Positions 24,206 to 33,565 of a stretch of 64,000 nucleotides of DNA are shown piece after piece. Under the pieces are notes generated by a model. The model saw nothing but the letters and a program-made list of their open reading frames with translations, ran no database searches and had not been told where the DNA came from. Numbering within the stretch: the first letter of the stretch is position 1; the number at the start of each line of letters is the position of its first letter. The DNA comes from JBBQNR01 sp963774075 (GTDB lineage: Bacteria; Actinomycetota; Thermoleophilia; Solirubrobacterales; JBBDJG01), in the NCBI GenBank assembly GCA_963774075.1, contig CAVZDP010000002.1:372001-436000 (forward strand), in the 5' to 3' direction. Made by a program: the position numbers and the translations under genes.

Positions 24206-25105
24206 ATGGCCACCACCGATCTCTCCGCCCTGCGGGGTCAGCGCGTCCTCATCACCGGCGCGGCGCGCGGCATCGGCGCGGCGCTCGCCGAGCGGCTCGC
24301 ATCCCACGGCGCACGGCTGGCGCTCGTCGGGCTCGAGCCGGAGACCATGGCAGCGGTCGCCGGACGATGCGGCGAGGGCACGTTCGTGGCCGAGTGTGAC
24401 GTATCGAGCAACGAGCAGGTCACACAGGCGATGGACGCGGCCGCCGAGGCACTCGGCGGGCTCGACGTGGTTGTCGCCAACGCGGGGATCGCGGCCGGTG
24501 GGCCGCTGCGCTCGCAGGACCTGCGCTCCTGGGAGCGCGTGATCGAGATCAACCTGCTGGGTGTCATGTACACCGACCGCGCGGCGCTCCCGCACCTCGA
24601 GCGGAGCCGCGGCTATCTACTCAACATTGCGTCCACCGCGGCGGTCCTGCGGGGGCCGGGGATGACCGCCTACGGCGCGGCGAAGGCCGGGGTCGAGGCG
24701 CTGAGCGACTGCCTGCGCATCGAGATGCAGCCGCTCGGCGTACAGGTCGCCGTGGCCTACTTCCTGTTCCTCGACACCGACATGGTCAACGACAGTGAAC
24801 GCGAGATGCCGGTGATACAACGCGCGAAGGCCGAAATGCCGCGTCTGCTCTCGCGCACCTATCCGCTGCCCCCCGCGATCGACGAGGTGATGGCCGCGAT
24901 CGCGGAACGTCGCCGCCGGGTCGCCTATCCGCGGTGGTTCCTGAAGGCGCTCGCGTTCCGCCAGCTGCTGGCGTCCCCTCTCGCCGAGCGCCGGGCGGGA
25001 AAGAGGATGCCCGAGGCGATTCACGAGTACGACCGGATGGTCGCCGACCGCGGCGCCAGCGCCGCTTCCGCGACCGAGCGCACGCGCGAGCTCGCCGGCC
25101 TCTAG
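24206..25105 (+). CDS. Short-chain dehydrogenase/reductase
   Basis: 299 residues. A Rossmann fold opens with LITGAARGIGAALAERLA (TGxxxGIG), then VVANAGIAAGG (NAG) and the catalytic set NIASTAAVLRG with YGAAKAG (Ser, Tyr, Lys). It is a classical SDR that reduces or oxidises an unknown substrate with NAD(P). The C-terminal extension (about 230-299) with RRRVAYPRWFLKAL resembles lipid-related SDRs. The start was set by the leaderless promoter box. It faces away from the lactonase-like gene. Confidence 0.92.
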   Translation: MATTDLSALRGQRVLITGAARGIGAALAERLASHGARLALVGLEPETMAAVAGRCGEGTFVAECDVSSNEQVTQAMDAAAEALGGLDVVVANAGIAAGGPLRSQDLRSWERVIEINLLGVMYTDRAALPHLERSRGYLLNIASTAAVLRGPGMTAYGAAKAGVEALSDCLRIEMQPLGVQVAVAYFLFLDTDMVNDSEREMPVIQRAKAEMPRLLSRTYPLPPAIDEVMAAIAERRRRVAYPRWFLKALAFRQLLASPLAERRAGKRMPEAIHEYDRMVADRGASAASATERTRELAGL

Positions 25106-25254
25106 CCGGCGCTCAGGGCCCGAACACGCCCTGGCGCAGGGACACGTCCTCGTCTCCGTTGCCGCATGTCGGAGGCAGCCCAGCCGCGACTCCCCAACCT
25201 TGGGCGATCTCGAGCGTTGAACCAGGCACAGGCATCGATTTGAAGGAGACGATC

Positions 25255-25791
25255 ATGAACAGGACTCTTCGTTCACTGGCCGTGCTGGTCGGCGCTGCTG
25301 CCCTACTCGCCACGCCCGCCGCCGCCGCCGCCCATCACAAGGCGGGCCACACCAAGGGCCCCAAGGGCGGGCAGCAGAAGTCCCAGAGCTGCAAGAAGCC
25401 GGCCACCAAGGTGGGCTTCGTCGTCAGGGGCACGCTTACAAGCTTCACCGCTGACGATGCGGCCACTCCGGCCAACGAAGCCAGCGTGACCATCAGCGTC
25501 ACCGGCGCGAACCGCCACGCCCGCAACTCCGGCGAGCTCCAGGACATGGACCCCGGGACGCCTGGAACGCAGGTGCAGGGGAGCACCTACGCGGAGAGCG
25601 CGAGCGCCGACCCGTACAAGGTCCAGCTCGAGGACTTTGGGACGGGCGAGGCCCCCTCGGCGGGCGACCCGGTGCGGATCCTCGGCAAGGTCGCCAGGAC
25701 CAAGGCGAAGTGCGCCGCGCCCGGCACGAGCCTGGCCGACCGCTACGGATCGGTCAACATCCGCAAGGTCGTCATCCACGACGCAGACTGA
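25255..25791 (+). CDS. Secreted protein of unknown function
   Basis: 178 residues with AAGGAGA 6 bases before the ATG. A clear signal peptide (SLAVLVGAAALLATPAAAAA) is followed by a His/Lys/Gly-rich stretch and a domain from about residue 50: KVGFVVRGTLTSFTADDA, ASVTISVTGANRHAR and DPVRILGKVARTKAKC. The beta-rich pattern with GTLTSF and VRxLGKV resembles small OB-like secreted actinobacterial proteins. The function is unknown. It ends before the bidirectional terminator at 25811. Confidence 0.8.
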   Translation: MNRTLRSLAVLVGAAALLATPAAAAAHHKAGHTKGPKGGQQKSQSCKKPATKVGFVVRGTLTSFTADDAATPANEASVTISVTGANRHARNSGELQDMDPGTPGTQVQGSTYAESASADPYKVQLEDFGTGEAPSAGDPVRILGKVARTKAKCAAPGTSLADRYGSVNIRKVVIHDAD

Positions 25792-25810
25792 CCGTTATTC
25801 AGCATGCACT

Positions 25811-25846
25811 CGAGAGCGGCCGCCCGTCTGCGGGTGGTCGCTCTCG
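25811..25846. terminator. Bidirectional terminator
   Basis: A 16-bp stem with two G:T pairs (CGAGAGCGGCCGCCCG with CGGGTGGTCGCTCTCG) and a TCTG loop sits between convergent genes ending at 25791 and 25896. Confidence 0.8.
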
Positions 25847-25895
25847 TCGGAGGATCAAGCGGATCGAGACGCGTCGCCGCCGCCAGCGGTAGAAG

Positions 25896-26954
25896 CTACT
25901 GGCAGTTCGGATCGTCGCCGTCGATGAGGCCCGGTACGCCCTCGTTGTCTTGACCGTCGTTGCAGATGCCCGGGGTGGGCTCCGGCGCTGGAGTGGGAGT
26001 GGGCTCGGGCGCCTCACCACGCTGCTGCGCGCACTGTTCAGCCTCGAGCTGCGAGCGCGGGGGATCGCAATGCAAGCCGCTTGGCTCAGGTGCCGGGGCG
26101 GGCGCGGGCGGTGCCGGCTCGGGCGCCGGCTGCGGCGCCGGAGCCGGTTCCGGCTCGGGCGCCTGGAACACGTCGACGATCGTCACCGTCGGCGGGTCGG
26201 GATACGCCTCGTAGCAGTTGCCGTACCGGCTCGAACGGTGACGCCTGATGAATACCTCGTCGTAGTCGCCGTTGCTGTAGTAGTCGCGGCGGTAGTAGGT
26301 CTCGTCGTAGTTGCTCTTGTGACCGAACTTGCACTGCTTGGGCGGCTTGTAGTCGGCCGGGCAGCCGCTGCACTTCGCGGTCGGCACGAGGACGGCCGGC
26401 CCGAGTGGGTTGCCGCAGTAGCAGCGGACGACCGGCGTCCCGTACTTGTCCACGAGCACCGCGGTGCCGGCCTGGAGGATCGCCTGGAACGGCACGGCCC
26501 GGCCGTTCTTGAAAGCGTGGTTGGTCACCTGCGTGTCGCGAGTCAGGGTGACGGGGTGAAGCTTCGCGATGTACTTCTTTACCGCGCTGAAGGTCGGCCT
26601 GACCCCCAGCACACGGGCCCACTCCCGCATCTGCGCGGGGTTCCGCCTCAGGAACCGGATCAGCTTGTCGCGATCGCAAACCCGGTTCGATCCACTACCG
26701 CCGAATGGCTGCTGGCTCCCACTTCCGCTGGTCGGGAGGTCCACCTCCTCGTCGCCCTCGACGTCGGCTGGGCGGGTGAACGGGTCGGGCCCCGGGTCCT
26801 CCGGCTCCTGGAAGCTGACCGTCTGGAGGTTCGCCTCACTGGCCGACTTCGAATCGTCGGACCCGCCGCCGACCACGATCACGACGGCAGCCACCAGGGC
26901 AGCGAGCGCAGCAACCGCAAGGGCTGCTCTGACGGGAGTGATTTTCGGCTTCAA
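25896..26954 (-). CDS. DUF6777-like membrane-anchored or secreted protein
   Basis: 352 residues from a TTG start. A hydrophobic segment (ALAVAALAALVAAVVIVVG) is followed by an acidic linker. The central domain from about residue 90 (CDRDKLIRFLRRNP, REWARVLGV, TRDTQVTNHAFKNGRAVPF, ILQAGTAVLVDKYG, VRCYCGNPLGPA) matches DUF6777 as I recall it from streptomycete proteins. A cysteine-rich piece (CSGCPADYKPPKQCK) and Pro/Glu/Ala-rich C-terminal repeats (APEPEPAPAPQPAPEPAP) follow. It lies 69 bases downstream of the lipoprotein phosphoesterase. The role is unknown. Confidence 0.78.
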   Translation of the reverse strand: MKPKITPVRAALAVAALAALVAAVVIVVGGGSDDSKSASEANLQTVSFQEPEDPGPDPFTRPADVEGDEEVDLPTSGSGSQQPFGGSGSNRVCDRDKLIRFLRRNPAQMREWARVLGVRPTFSAVKKYIAKLHPVTLTRDTQVTNHAFKNGRAVPFQAILQAGTAVLVDKYGTPVVRCYCGNPLGPAVLVPTAKCSGCPADYKPPKQCKFGHKSNYDETYYRRDYYSNGDYDEVFIRRHRSSRYGNCYEAYPDPPTVTIVDVFQAPEPEPAPAPQPAPEPAPPAPAPAPEPSGLHCDPPRSQLEAEQCAQQRGEAPEPTPTPAPEPTPGICNDGQDNEGVPGLIDGDDPNCQ

Positions 26955-27023
26955 GTCGTCTCTAAGGAAAGTAGACCGAGGCGTTGCCCCCGCCGCTAGC
27001 AGCGTACCTCGGGCGTCAGACCC

Positions 27024-27956
27024 TCACGGAATCGCCCGCTGCCACGCTCCCGTTTCGCACGACACCCGGCCGGAGTCGAGGGCCCGCCCGTCGCCCGAGA
27101 TGAACTCGAACGAGGCGGAGCCGGGCCGCAGCTCGAGCCGGAGGGCGCCGTAGTCGGTGTCGTTGGCGAAAGCGTGCCTGGGCTCTTCGCGGTCGAGCTC
27201 ATAGTGGCTGTTCCCCCCGGCTCCCGACACGAGCTCCGTCATCCCGTCGATCGGGACGTAGCGCTGCATGTTGTGCTCGTGCCCGTTGAGCACCAGCGTG
27301 GCATGGCCCTCGAGGGCGTCCCAGAACGGCTGGACGTCCTGTTGGTCGCCGTGGTTTCCCACGCTGTAGCGGGGACGATGCCAGAACGCGAGGCGGCAGG
27401 TCCCCCGCTCTCGAACCTGCGAACGGAGCCACTCCAACTGGGGCGATCCGTTCTCATGAGAGTCCTCTGAGTTCAGGCTCAACAGCTCCCAGCCGGCGAC
27501 CCTGAAGGAGTACCAGGAGGGCGGCTCCTCGCCGCGGACCTCCCCCCAGTAAGGGTCGTAGCCCTCTGCGTGGTTGGGCCAGTCGTGGTTTCCCGGCGTC
27601 GGAGCGGTGACCGCGTTGAATTGCCCGTAGACCGGCCTGTATTGCTGGTCGAACTCCTCCGCGGTGCCCTCCTCGTAGACGTCGCCCAGATAGAGCAGCA
27701 GGTCGACCCTGTCGGAACCGATTCGCCCGGCCACCTGCTTGGCGTCGTCACTGCCGTTTGCGCCGTCGCCAACCGCCCAGACAACCGCGCGTCTCGGATT
27801 GCCCGAGGGGACAAAGGAGGTCGTCTCCTTGGTCGCCGTGGTTGAGCCGCCCGTCGAGGGGCGATCGTCCGTTTCGTTGCCGCAGCCGGCCCCCGCCAGC
27901 GCGAGGGCGGCGATCAGGGCGAGCGTGGCAACGAACGTCGAAGGTGGTGAAACCAC
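27024..27956 (-). CDS. Lipoprotein metallophosphoesterase
   Basis: 310 residues from a GTG at 27956. A lipobox LAGAGC about 25 residues in indicates lipid anchoring outside the membrane. The calcineurin-like metal motifs are VGDGANGSDD, LYLGDVYEEG, TPGNHDWPNH, FWHRPRYSVGNHGD and NGHEHNMQRY. The first motif is GDG rather than GDxH or GDIA, so one metal ligand is atypical. The domain matches the one in the 836-residue phosphoesterase but lacks extensions. A longer frame reaches a GTG at 28049, but that would overlap the divergent SCP2 gene. Confidence 0.82.
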   Translation of the reverse strand: MVSPPSTFVATLALIAALALAGAGCGNETDDRPSTGGSTTATKETTSFVPSGNPRRAVVWAVGDGANGSDDAKQVAGRIGSDRVDLLLYLGDVYEEGTAEEFDQQYRPVYGQFNAVTAPTPGNHDWPNHAEGYDPYWGEVRGEEPPSWYSFRVAGWELLSLNSEDSHENGSPQLEWLRSQVRERGTCRLAFWHRPRYSVGNHGDQQDVQPFWDALEGHATLVLNGHEHNMQRYVPIDGMTELVSGAGGNSHYELDREEPRHAFANDTDYGALRLELRPGSASFEFISGDGRALDSGRVSCETGAWQRAIP

Positions 27957-28032
27957 AACACTGGCAGTATTGGCGATGGCGGCGACACTGGCGTCAATAT
28001 CCAGCGCCGCCGCGCCCAGAAAAGGTACGGAC

Positions 28033-28401
28033 GTGGACTTGCCAGCCACCCGCGAGCAAATCAGGGAAGCACTGGACGACTACGTCGAGCAGGCAAATGC
28101 CAACGACCGGATACGCCGCACACTTCGCAACTGGAGTTGCTCCATCCAGTTTCAAGCGCTCGATTCCGATGTGGCCTTCACGTTGAGGATTGACCACGGA
28201 GAGATCACCTCCGCCGAAGACGGGCTGCACGGCGAAGCGGATCTGATCGTTCAGGGCACGGGCGGAGACCTGACCGAAATCTTCTGGGGAGAAGCGAACC
28301 CCGCGGAGCGCTACAACAAGGGCGCCGTCACAGTACGCGGTTCCCAGGAGCACCTCATGCGCCTCGATGCGCTGTCGATGTTCGTCTACCTGAGCGCCTA
28401 A
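28033..28401 (+). CDS. SCP2 sterol-binding-domain protein
   Basis: 122 residues. AAAGG lies about 8 bases before the GTG start; longer upstream frames lack a site and overlap the divergent lipoprotein gene. The SCP2-like pattern is VAFTLRIDHGEITSAEDG, ADLIVQGTGGDLTEIFWGEANP and YNKGAVTVRGSQEHLMRLDAL. Such proteins bind hydrophobic ligands or act as carriers. It ends 4 bases before the permease start, so the two are co-translated. A second SCP2-type gene lies at 33127. Confidence 0.85.
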   Translation: MDLPATREQIREALDDYVEQANANDRIRRTLRNWSCSIQFQALDSDVAFTLRIDHGEITSAEDGLHGEADLIVQGTGGDLTEIFWGEANPAERYNKGAVTVRGSQEHLMRLDALSMFVYLSA

Positions 28402-28405
28402 CCAA

Positions 28406-29782
28406 ATGGCGACCGGCCTTCGCCGCACCGTCGGGCTCCCCACGGTCGTGGCCAACTCCACCGGCCTTGCGTTCGCGGCGATCGAATACCTGGTCGCGGC
28501 AAGTCTCGTCGTCTACGTCGCCGGCGACTCGGCCTGGATTGCGATCGGCGTCGCTGGACTTCTCATGTTGGTCGTTCGTAGCTTCTTCGGCGAGCTCAAC
28601 GGCCTCTTCCCCACCGCGGCGGGGATTCGCGTTTGGATGGGCAAGTCTATGGACGATCGTGCCGCGCTCGCCATCACCTTCACCTATCTCTCCACGATCA
28701 CCCTCGTCATCGCTGCCGACGCCTACATCGTCGGCAGCGCGATCGCCCACACGCTTGGGCATGGGGGCTGGGCGCCGCCGCTCTACATCACGTTGGTGCT
28801 GGCCCTCGCGACATATACGAACCTCAGAGGCATCCGCGTGGCCGGCTTGGTGCAACTGGTGGTGACCTTCCTCGTCATCACGGGCACGAGTGCGCTCGTC
28901 CTAGTTGCGCTCGGCAAGGATGGCTTCGACCTGCAGAGTCCTCTCAGCCCCATGGAGGGCCACTCGGGCCTCGACTTCGTCCAGGCGGTCGCACTCGGCA
29001 TCTTCCTCTACGCGGCCTTCGAGTGGGTGACCACCAATGCCGAGGAGGTTCGCGGCCCGGCCCTGATACCGCGAGGGATGCTCATATCGATCGGGGTGCT
29101 CTTCGTTGCGTGCTCTCTGATCGCGCTGGGGATGAGCCACTTTCTATCCGAGAGCGAGCTCGAGAGCGCGCATCCTCAGCTGTTCATCGGCGAGGCTGCG
29201 TTCGGGCGGGTCGGTGAGATCCTCATGATGGCGGTCACCGCACTGACCGCGTTGAACACCTTCAACGGCGCCTTCGTGACGTCGTCGCGGTTCGCTTACG
29301 CGACCGCCCGCGAGGGAAGCCTCCCGCAAGCCTTCGCCCGGTTGAACGAGCGAGCCGTGCCCTGGGTTCCGGTGCTGGTGATCGGGGGACTCAGTCTGTT
29401 GGGCGCACTCGCTGTCGCCCTCACCGACGAATGGCAGGTCATCATCTCTGCGGGGGCCGCGCTCGAGGCGATGATCTACTCCATTGCCGGCTACTGCGTC
29501 TACCGGCTGCGCTCCCGGCTTCCCGAACAGGAGCGCCCGTTCCGGGTGCGCGGCGGTCGTGCGGTCGCGCTCATCGGAAGCGTGGTTTTTGCGCTGCTGG
29601 CCCTGGCTGCCGCCACCAGCGTGGACGAGGCGACGAACCCGGCGCCGCTCATTCTCGTCCTGGGCCTGGGGCTCCTATCAACCGTGTACGTGCTCACCTG
29701 GCTCCCGCGGCTGCGCGCCGCCGAGGCGGCTCGCCAGGCCGCGGCGGCAGAACGCCGGCGGAGTCGACGTGCCGGGCGTTAG
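28406..29782 (+). CDS. APC-family amino acid permease
   Basis: 458 residues and about 12 membrane segments. The opening TVGLPTVVANSTGLAF and FFGELNGLFPTAAGIRVWM carry the glycine-rich first-helix pattern of APC transporters; EWVTTNAEEVRGPALIPRGM is the conserved loop between helices 6 and 7. There is no stress-protein tail, unlike the two permeases at 57351-61363. Substrate is unknown, probably an amino acid or amine. The stop overlaps the stop of the convergent cyclase gene by 4 bases. Confidence 0.9.
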   Translation: MATGLRRTVGLPTVVANSTGLAFAAIEYLVAASLVVYVAGDSAWIAIGVAGLLMLVVRSFFGELNGLFPTAAGIRVWMGKSMDDRAALAITFTYLSTITLVIAADAYIVGSAIAHTLGHGGWAPPLYITLVLALATYTNLRGIRVAGLVQLVVTFLVITGTSALVLVALGKDGFDLQSPLSPMEGHSGLDFVQAVALGIFLYAAFEWVTTNAEEVRGPALIPRGMLISIGVLFVACSLIALGMSHFLSESELESAHPQLFIGEAAFGRVGEILMMAVTALTALNTFNGAFVTSSRFAYATAREGSLPQAFARLNERAVPWVPVLVIGGLSLLGALAVALTDEWQVIISAGAALEAMIYSIAGYCVYRLRSRLPEQERPFRVRGGRAVALIGSVVFALLALAAATSVDEATNPAPLILVLGLGLLSTVYVLTWLPRLRAAEAARQAAAAERRRSRRAGR

Positions 29783-32700
29783 CGCTGCACCGGCGAGCCG
29801 GTCTCGATCAGCGCCGCTGCGCGCCGCTCGATCGCTCCGTAACCGTGCTCGCGCGCAAGCCCCAGCGCGCGCGCTGCCTCCGCCCCCGCCCGCTCCCGCT
29901 CGCCCCGCCGCGCGAGCGCATCCGCCCAGCCGAGATGGGCTCGCGCGGCCCAGAGCAGCATGCTCTTCTGCTCCTGGAAGTCGCAAGTGGCGGCGAAGTG
30001 CTCATCGGCGCGCTCGTCGAGACCGAGCGTGGCCGCGAGCAGTCCCAGGTACATGCGGACGTGGCCAAAGGTAACGCCTCCGTTCCAGAGGATCTGGTTC
30101 GCCCACGGTTCGAGCAGCTCGTAGAGCGCCGCCGCCGCGTTCCTTGCGCCCACCTGCGAGGCCACCTCGGCGTAGGCGGCGAGCGCGAGCGCGCGAACCT
30201 CATCGTGGGGGAGGTGGGCGAACCCATCCTCGGCCGCCGCCTCGAGGATCGTCGCCGCGTCTGCCGTTCTGCCGACCCAGCAGTAGAGCTGCGCGAGGTA
30301 TGCGCTCCAACCCGGCAGCCCGGGGTAGGCTCTGACGCTCTCCTTCACCAGCTCGACGACCTTCTCGCCCCGGCCCTGGTAGGGCCGAATCTGTGCGAGC
30401 TGGCCACCGTAGATCATGAGGGCGTCCGGCTGACCGGCGTCGCTCCCGATCTGAAGCGCTTCCTCGGCGAGTCGCTCGGCTTCGGCGAGGTCCCCGTGCA
30501 AGTGCGCAAGGCAGGCACGATAAAAAGCGGCGAACCAGCGCAGCGTCGGCTCGCCGATCTCGTCGGCGATCGCACGGAGGCGCCCCAGCGCAGCCTCGGC
30601 CCGCGCCAGCTCTCCGCTCTCGACGGCGACGTTGACCTCTTCGACTGCGGCCCACGCTTCCAGCGCCGGGTCGCCGGCTCGTGTCGCCGTCTGGAGCAGC
30701 TCCTCCACGAGCGTGCGCCGGAGGGCGAGCGTGTCCGACGTCCAGATCGCGGGGAAGCAGTCTTTGAGCACGTGGGCGAGCGTCCGTGGATCGCCCACAT
30801 CGTGCGCCAGCCCAAGCGCCTCCTCGGCAAGCGCGCGCCGGTGCTCGTGGTCGGGGTCGAACACGAGCTCCATCGCCTGAAGCGAGATCAGCCGCGCGCA
30901 GCGGGCGGGGTGTGCGAAGCGATCGAGCTCGAGCGCCCGCTCGAGCGCCTGGACGCGCTCCACGTCCACTTCGCCGTAGACGCTCGCCTGCCCGCGGTTG
31001 TTGGCGAGCGCAGCGCGGGCGGCTCGCTCAGCGTCGCCAAGCTCGAAGGCAAGCCGGGATGCCTCGAGCAGGGTCTCCCTGTAGCCGGCGTCGCCGACCT
31101 GACGCTGGCCCTCGCCGAGCCCGATCAGGAGATCCGCGCGCTCGACCGCATCGACCTCGGGCTGCTGGGCCTGGAGCTCGAGCGCTTGCGAGAACCAGCG
31201 CAGCGCCTCGTCCGGGGCGAGCTCCGAGAGCGCGCCCTCGCCCGCCAGGCGAGCGTAGGTGATCGCCTTTGCGACGTCGACGGCGGTGATCGCTCTGACC
31301 CAGTGGTGAGCGAGCTCGGGGGCGCGCGCCTCCGGGTCCGCACCGACGAGCTCCTCGAGCGCCTCGCCCACCCGGCGGTGGACCCGCGCGCGGCGTGTCG
31401 TCCCCAGGTCCTCGTAGAGGGTGTGGTTTATGAGCGCGTGGGCGAAGGAAAAACGCCCGGCCACGATGGTCGACTCCACTAGCACCGAGGCCTCGACGGC
31501 CTCCTCGAGCAGATCGAGAAGGGCGTCGTCGGAGTAGTCGGTGACCCGCCGAAGGAGCTCCTGGTCGAAGTCGCGCCCGATCACCGCCGCTACCTGAAGC
31601 GCCTTCTGTGTCTCCTCCCCGAGCCGCTCGACGCGCCGCCCCACCACCTCGCGCACGCTCTGGGGAAGGCCGAGCTCGGAGAGCGAGCCGCGCACAGCCC
31701 ATCCCCCCTCCTCCGCTTCGTGGATCGTGCCCGACTCCAAGAGGTGACGCAGGAGCTCGCCGGTGTAGAACGGGCTTCCGTCCGTTTCACGGAAGAGCTC
31801 TTGCGCAAGCGCAAGACCCTGTTCGTCGAGCTCGTGCCCTGCGGCCCGTTCCATGAGCTCGACGATGTTCGGCTCGTCCAGGCCCCGAAGCGCGATCCGC
31901 TCCACGCCTTGCTCGCGGTGAAGCTCTGCCAGCACGTCCGTGAGCGGGTGGCCGCGCGTCAGGTCGGACTCGCGATAGGTGGCGATCAGAAGCGCGGGCA
32001 TGTCCTGGCCCTGGGAAGTGAGATACCTAAGGAGCAGAAGGGTCGGCTTGTCGGCCCAGTGCAGGTCATCCAGAAGCAGGACGATCGGCTGGTCGGCCGA
32101 GGCCTCTCGAAGCAGTCCCCACACCGCGCCCCAGAGCAGGTAGCGCTCGGTGTCGGGGTCGGTCGCGCGGGGGGCCGGCACGTCGGGGAGGCGATCCCTG
32201 AGTGCCGGGGCGAGGCGGGCGACCTCGCCGCCGTGGCGCTCTACATGGGAGTGAAGAACTCGCTCGGGGGCGTTGTGGACGTAGTGGGAAAGCGCCTCCA
32301 CCCACGGCCCGTAGGGGACGCCAAGCTCCTTGTCCGACCCTCCGTAGAGCACAACCGCGCCACGGGCGCGCGCCTCCAGGGCGGCGTGGGTGGCGAGGCG
32401 AGTTTTTCCCATCCCGGCGTCACCCGACAGGAGCACGAGGCGCCGCCTTCCCTCGCTCGCCTCCGTGAAGAGCGCTCGAAGATGCTCGCTCTCGCCCGCA
32501 CGCCCGACGAAACCGACCGGGGGAAGCCCCTGAAGGCGGGGCGGAAGTGGCAGCGAGGGCGCCTCTCCAAGCGGCTCCCAGGACACCTCGACCGCGGCAA
32601 GCGGTTCAGGGAGGCCCTTCAACTCGAGGGCGCCGACAGGCTTCAAGGCATCGCCCGCGCGACCGCCGGCGAGGTGAGCGACTGTCTCCTTGACCAGGAT

Positions 32701-33084
32701 CTGACCGCCCGAGGCGCGGTCGCAGAGGCGAGCGGCCTCGATCACCGGCATTCCGAAGTAGTCGCCGTCGGCGGCGGTCGCATCGCCGAGGCTGATCCCG
32801 ACCTTGATCAGAAGCTGCTCGGCCGCGGAGCGGTTTCGCCGCTCGAGCCGCTGCTGGATCGAGACCGCGGACCCAACCGCCGAGGAGGCGCTCTCGAAGA
32901 CGGCGACCAACCCGTCGCCCGTGTTCTTTACCTCTCGCCCGCCCCCCTCTTCGATCGCGGCCCTGAGAAGCGAGAAGTGCTCACCTCTGAGCTCATCGGC
33001 GGCTGCGGGTCCGATCCGCGACTCGAGCTCCGTGGAGCCGACGATGTCGGTGATGAGGATCGTGACTGTCTCGACAGAGCTCAT
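29779..33084 (-). CDS. Class III cyclase-like, AAA ATPase and TPR regulator (copy 1)
   Basis: 1101 residues. Residues 1-180 are a class III nucleotide cyclase fold: ITDIVGS (D13) and NTGDG (D57) hold the metal aspartates, and K53 and D108 fit adenine selection. The transition-state Asn of the consensus GxxVNxAAR is Ile115 (GMPVIEAARL), though Arg119 is kept. An AAA_16 ATPase follows with Walker A GDAGMGKT (221-228) and Walker B IVLLLDDLHWADKP. The last 550 residues are TPR-like helices. Proteins of this plan are large signal-responsive regulators; cAMP synthesis here is doubtful. It is about 80% identical in the front half to copy 2 at 33566, and 42 bases downstream of the SCP2 gene. Confidence 0.88.
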   Translation of the reverse strand: MSSVETVTILITDIVGSTELESRIGPAAADELRGEHFSLLRAAIEEGGGREVKNTGDGLVAVFESASSAVGSAVSIQQRLERRNRSAAEQLLIKVGISLGDATAADGDYFGMPVIEAARLCDRASGGQILVKETVAHLAGGRAGDALKPVGALELKGLPEPLAAVEVSWEPLGEAPSLPLPPRLQGLPPVGFVGRAGESEHLRALFTEASEGRRRLVLLSGDAGMGKTRLATHAALEARARGAVVLYGGSDKELGVPYGPWVEALSHYVHNAPERVLHSHVERHGGEVARLAPALRDRLPDVPAPRATDPDTERYLLWGAVWGLLREASADQPIVLLLDDLHWADKPTLLLLRYLTSQGQDMPALLIATYRESDLTRGHPLTDVLAELHREQGVERIALRGLDEPNIVELMERAAGHELDEQGLALAQELFRETDGSPFYTGELLRHLLESGTIHEAEEGGWAVRGSLSELGLPQSVREVVGRRVERLGEETQKALQVAAVIGRDFDQELLRRVTDYSDDALLDLLEEAVEASVLVESTIVAGRFSFAHALINHTLYEDLGTTRRARVHRRVGEALEELVGADPEARAPELAHHWVRAITAVDVAKAITYARLAGEGALSELAPDEALRWFSQALELQAQQPEVDAVERADLLIGLGEGQRQVGDAGYRETLLEASRLAFELGDAERAARAALANNRGQASVYGEVDVERVQALERALELDRFAHPARCARLISLQAMELVFDPDHEHRRALAEEALGLAHDVGDPRTLAHVLKDCFPAIWTSDTLALRRTLVEELLQTATRAGDPALEAWAAVEEVNVAVESGELARAEAALGRLRAIADEIGEPTLRWFAAFYRACLAHLHGDLAEAERLAEEALQIGSDAGQPDALMIYGGQLAQIRPYQGRGEKVVELVKESVRAYPGLPGWSAYLAQLYCWVGRTADAATILEAAAEDGFAHLPHDEVRALALAAYAEVASQVGARNAAAALYELLEPWANQILWNGGVTFGHVRMYLGLLAATLGLDERADEHFAATCDFQEQKSMLLWAARAHLGWADALARRGERERAGAEAARALGLAREHGYGAIERRAAALIETGSPVQR

Positions 33085-33126
33085 CCGGGCCCAGGTCCAG
33101 GGGTTTGCACCAACGCTAACGACTCG

Positions 33127-33555
33127 CTACGCGAGCAGGTGCGGATAGTTCGCCTCGAGCATCGCGCGGTACTGCGCGAACACGGGCTTCGTGATGGGCA
33201 CCAGCGCGAGCGCCTTCTTGATGTTGCCGGAAGTCTTGATGCGCCGGCGTGCGATCGCCATCGGGACGTTCTCCTTGCCCTGGAAGTAGCGGTTGGCGAC
33301 CTCGGAGTTCATGGTCATCTGCACCTCGGCCTCCCAGTCGACGTCGTCGGACCAGTCCCAGACGAGGCAGTGCCCGTCGTCTGCGTCCTTGGCCGCCGAG
33401 CCGATGTTGACGACCATGTCGACGTCCGGGAACTCGAAGCGCTGCGGCGTGTTCGCGTCACGCAGTTTCGGCCCCATGTCTGGGTCGGTGCTCATCATCG
33501 CGAAGACCCGGTCGATCACCTCGCGGAACTCGTCCGCCGACTGAAAGCTGCTCAC
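33127..33555 (-). CDS. SCP2-type carrier protein between the cyclase paralogs
   Basis: 142 residues. An N-terminal helix FREVIDRVFAMMSTDPDMG precedes the SCP2 fold; the C-terminal half has the signature FQGKENVPMAIARRRIKTSG and ALALVPITKPVFAQY. It binds lipids or other hydrophobic ligands. It starts 10 bases after the stop of cyclase copy 2 and ends 42 bases before copy 1, so it is co-transcribed with both and may supply or sense a ligand for them. It is not close in sequence to the SCP2 protein at 28033. Confidence 0.8.
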   Translation of the reverse strand: MSSFQSADEFREVIDRVFAMMSTDPDMGPKLRDANTPQRFEFPDVDMVVNIGSAAKDADDGHCLVWDWSDDVDWEAEVQMTMNSEVANRYFQGKENVPMAIARRRIKTSGNIKKALALVPITKPVFAQYRAMLEANYPHLLA

Positions 33556-33565
33556 GCGGCCAACC

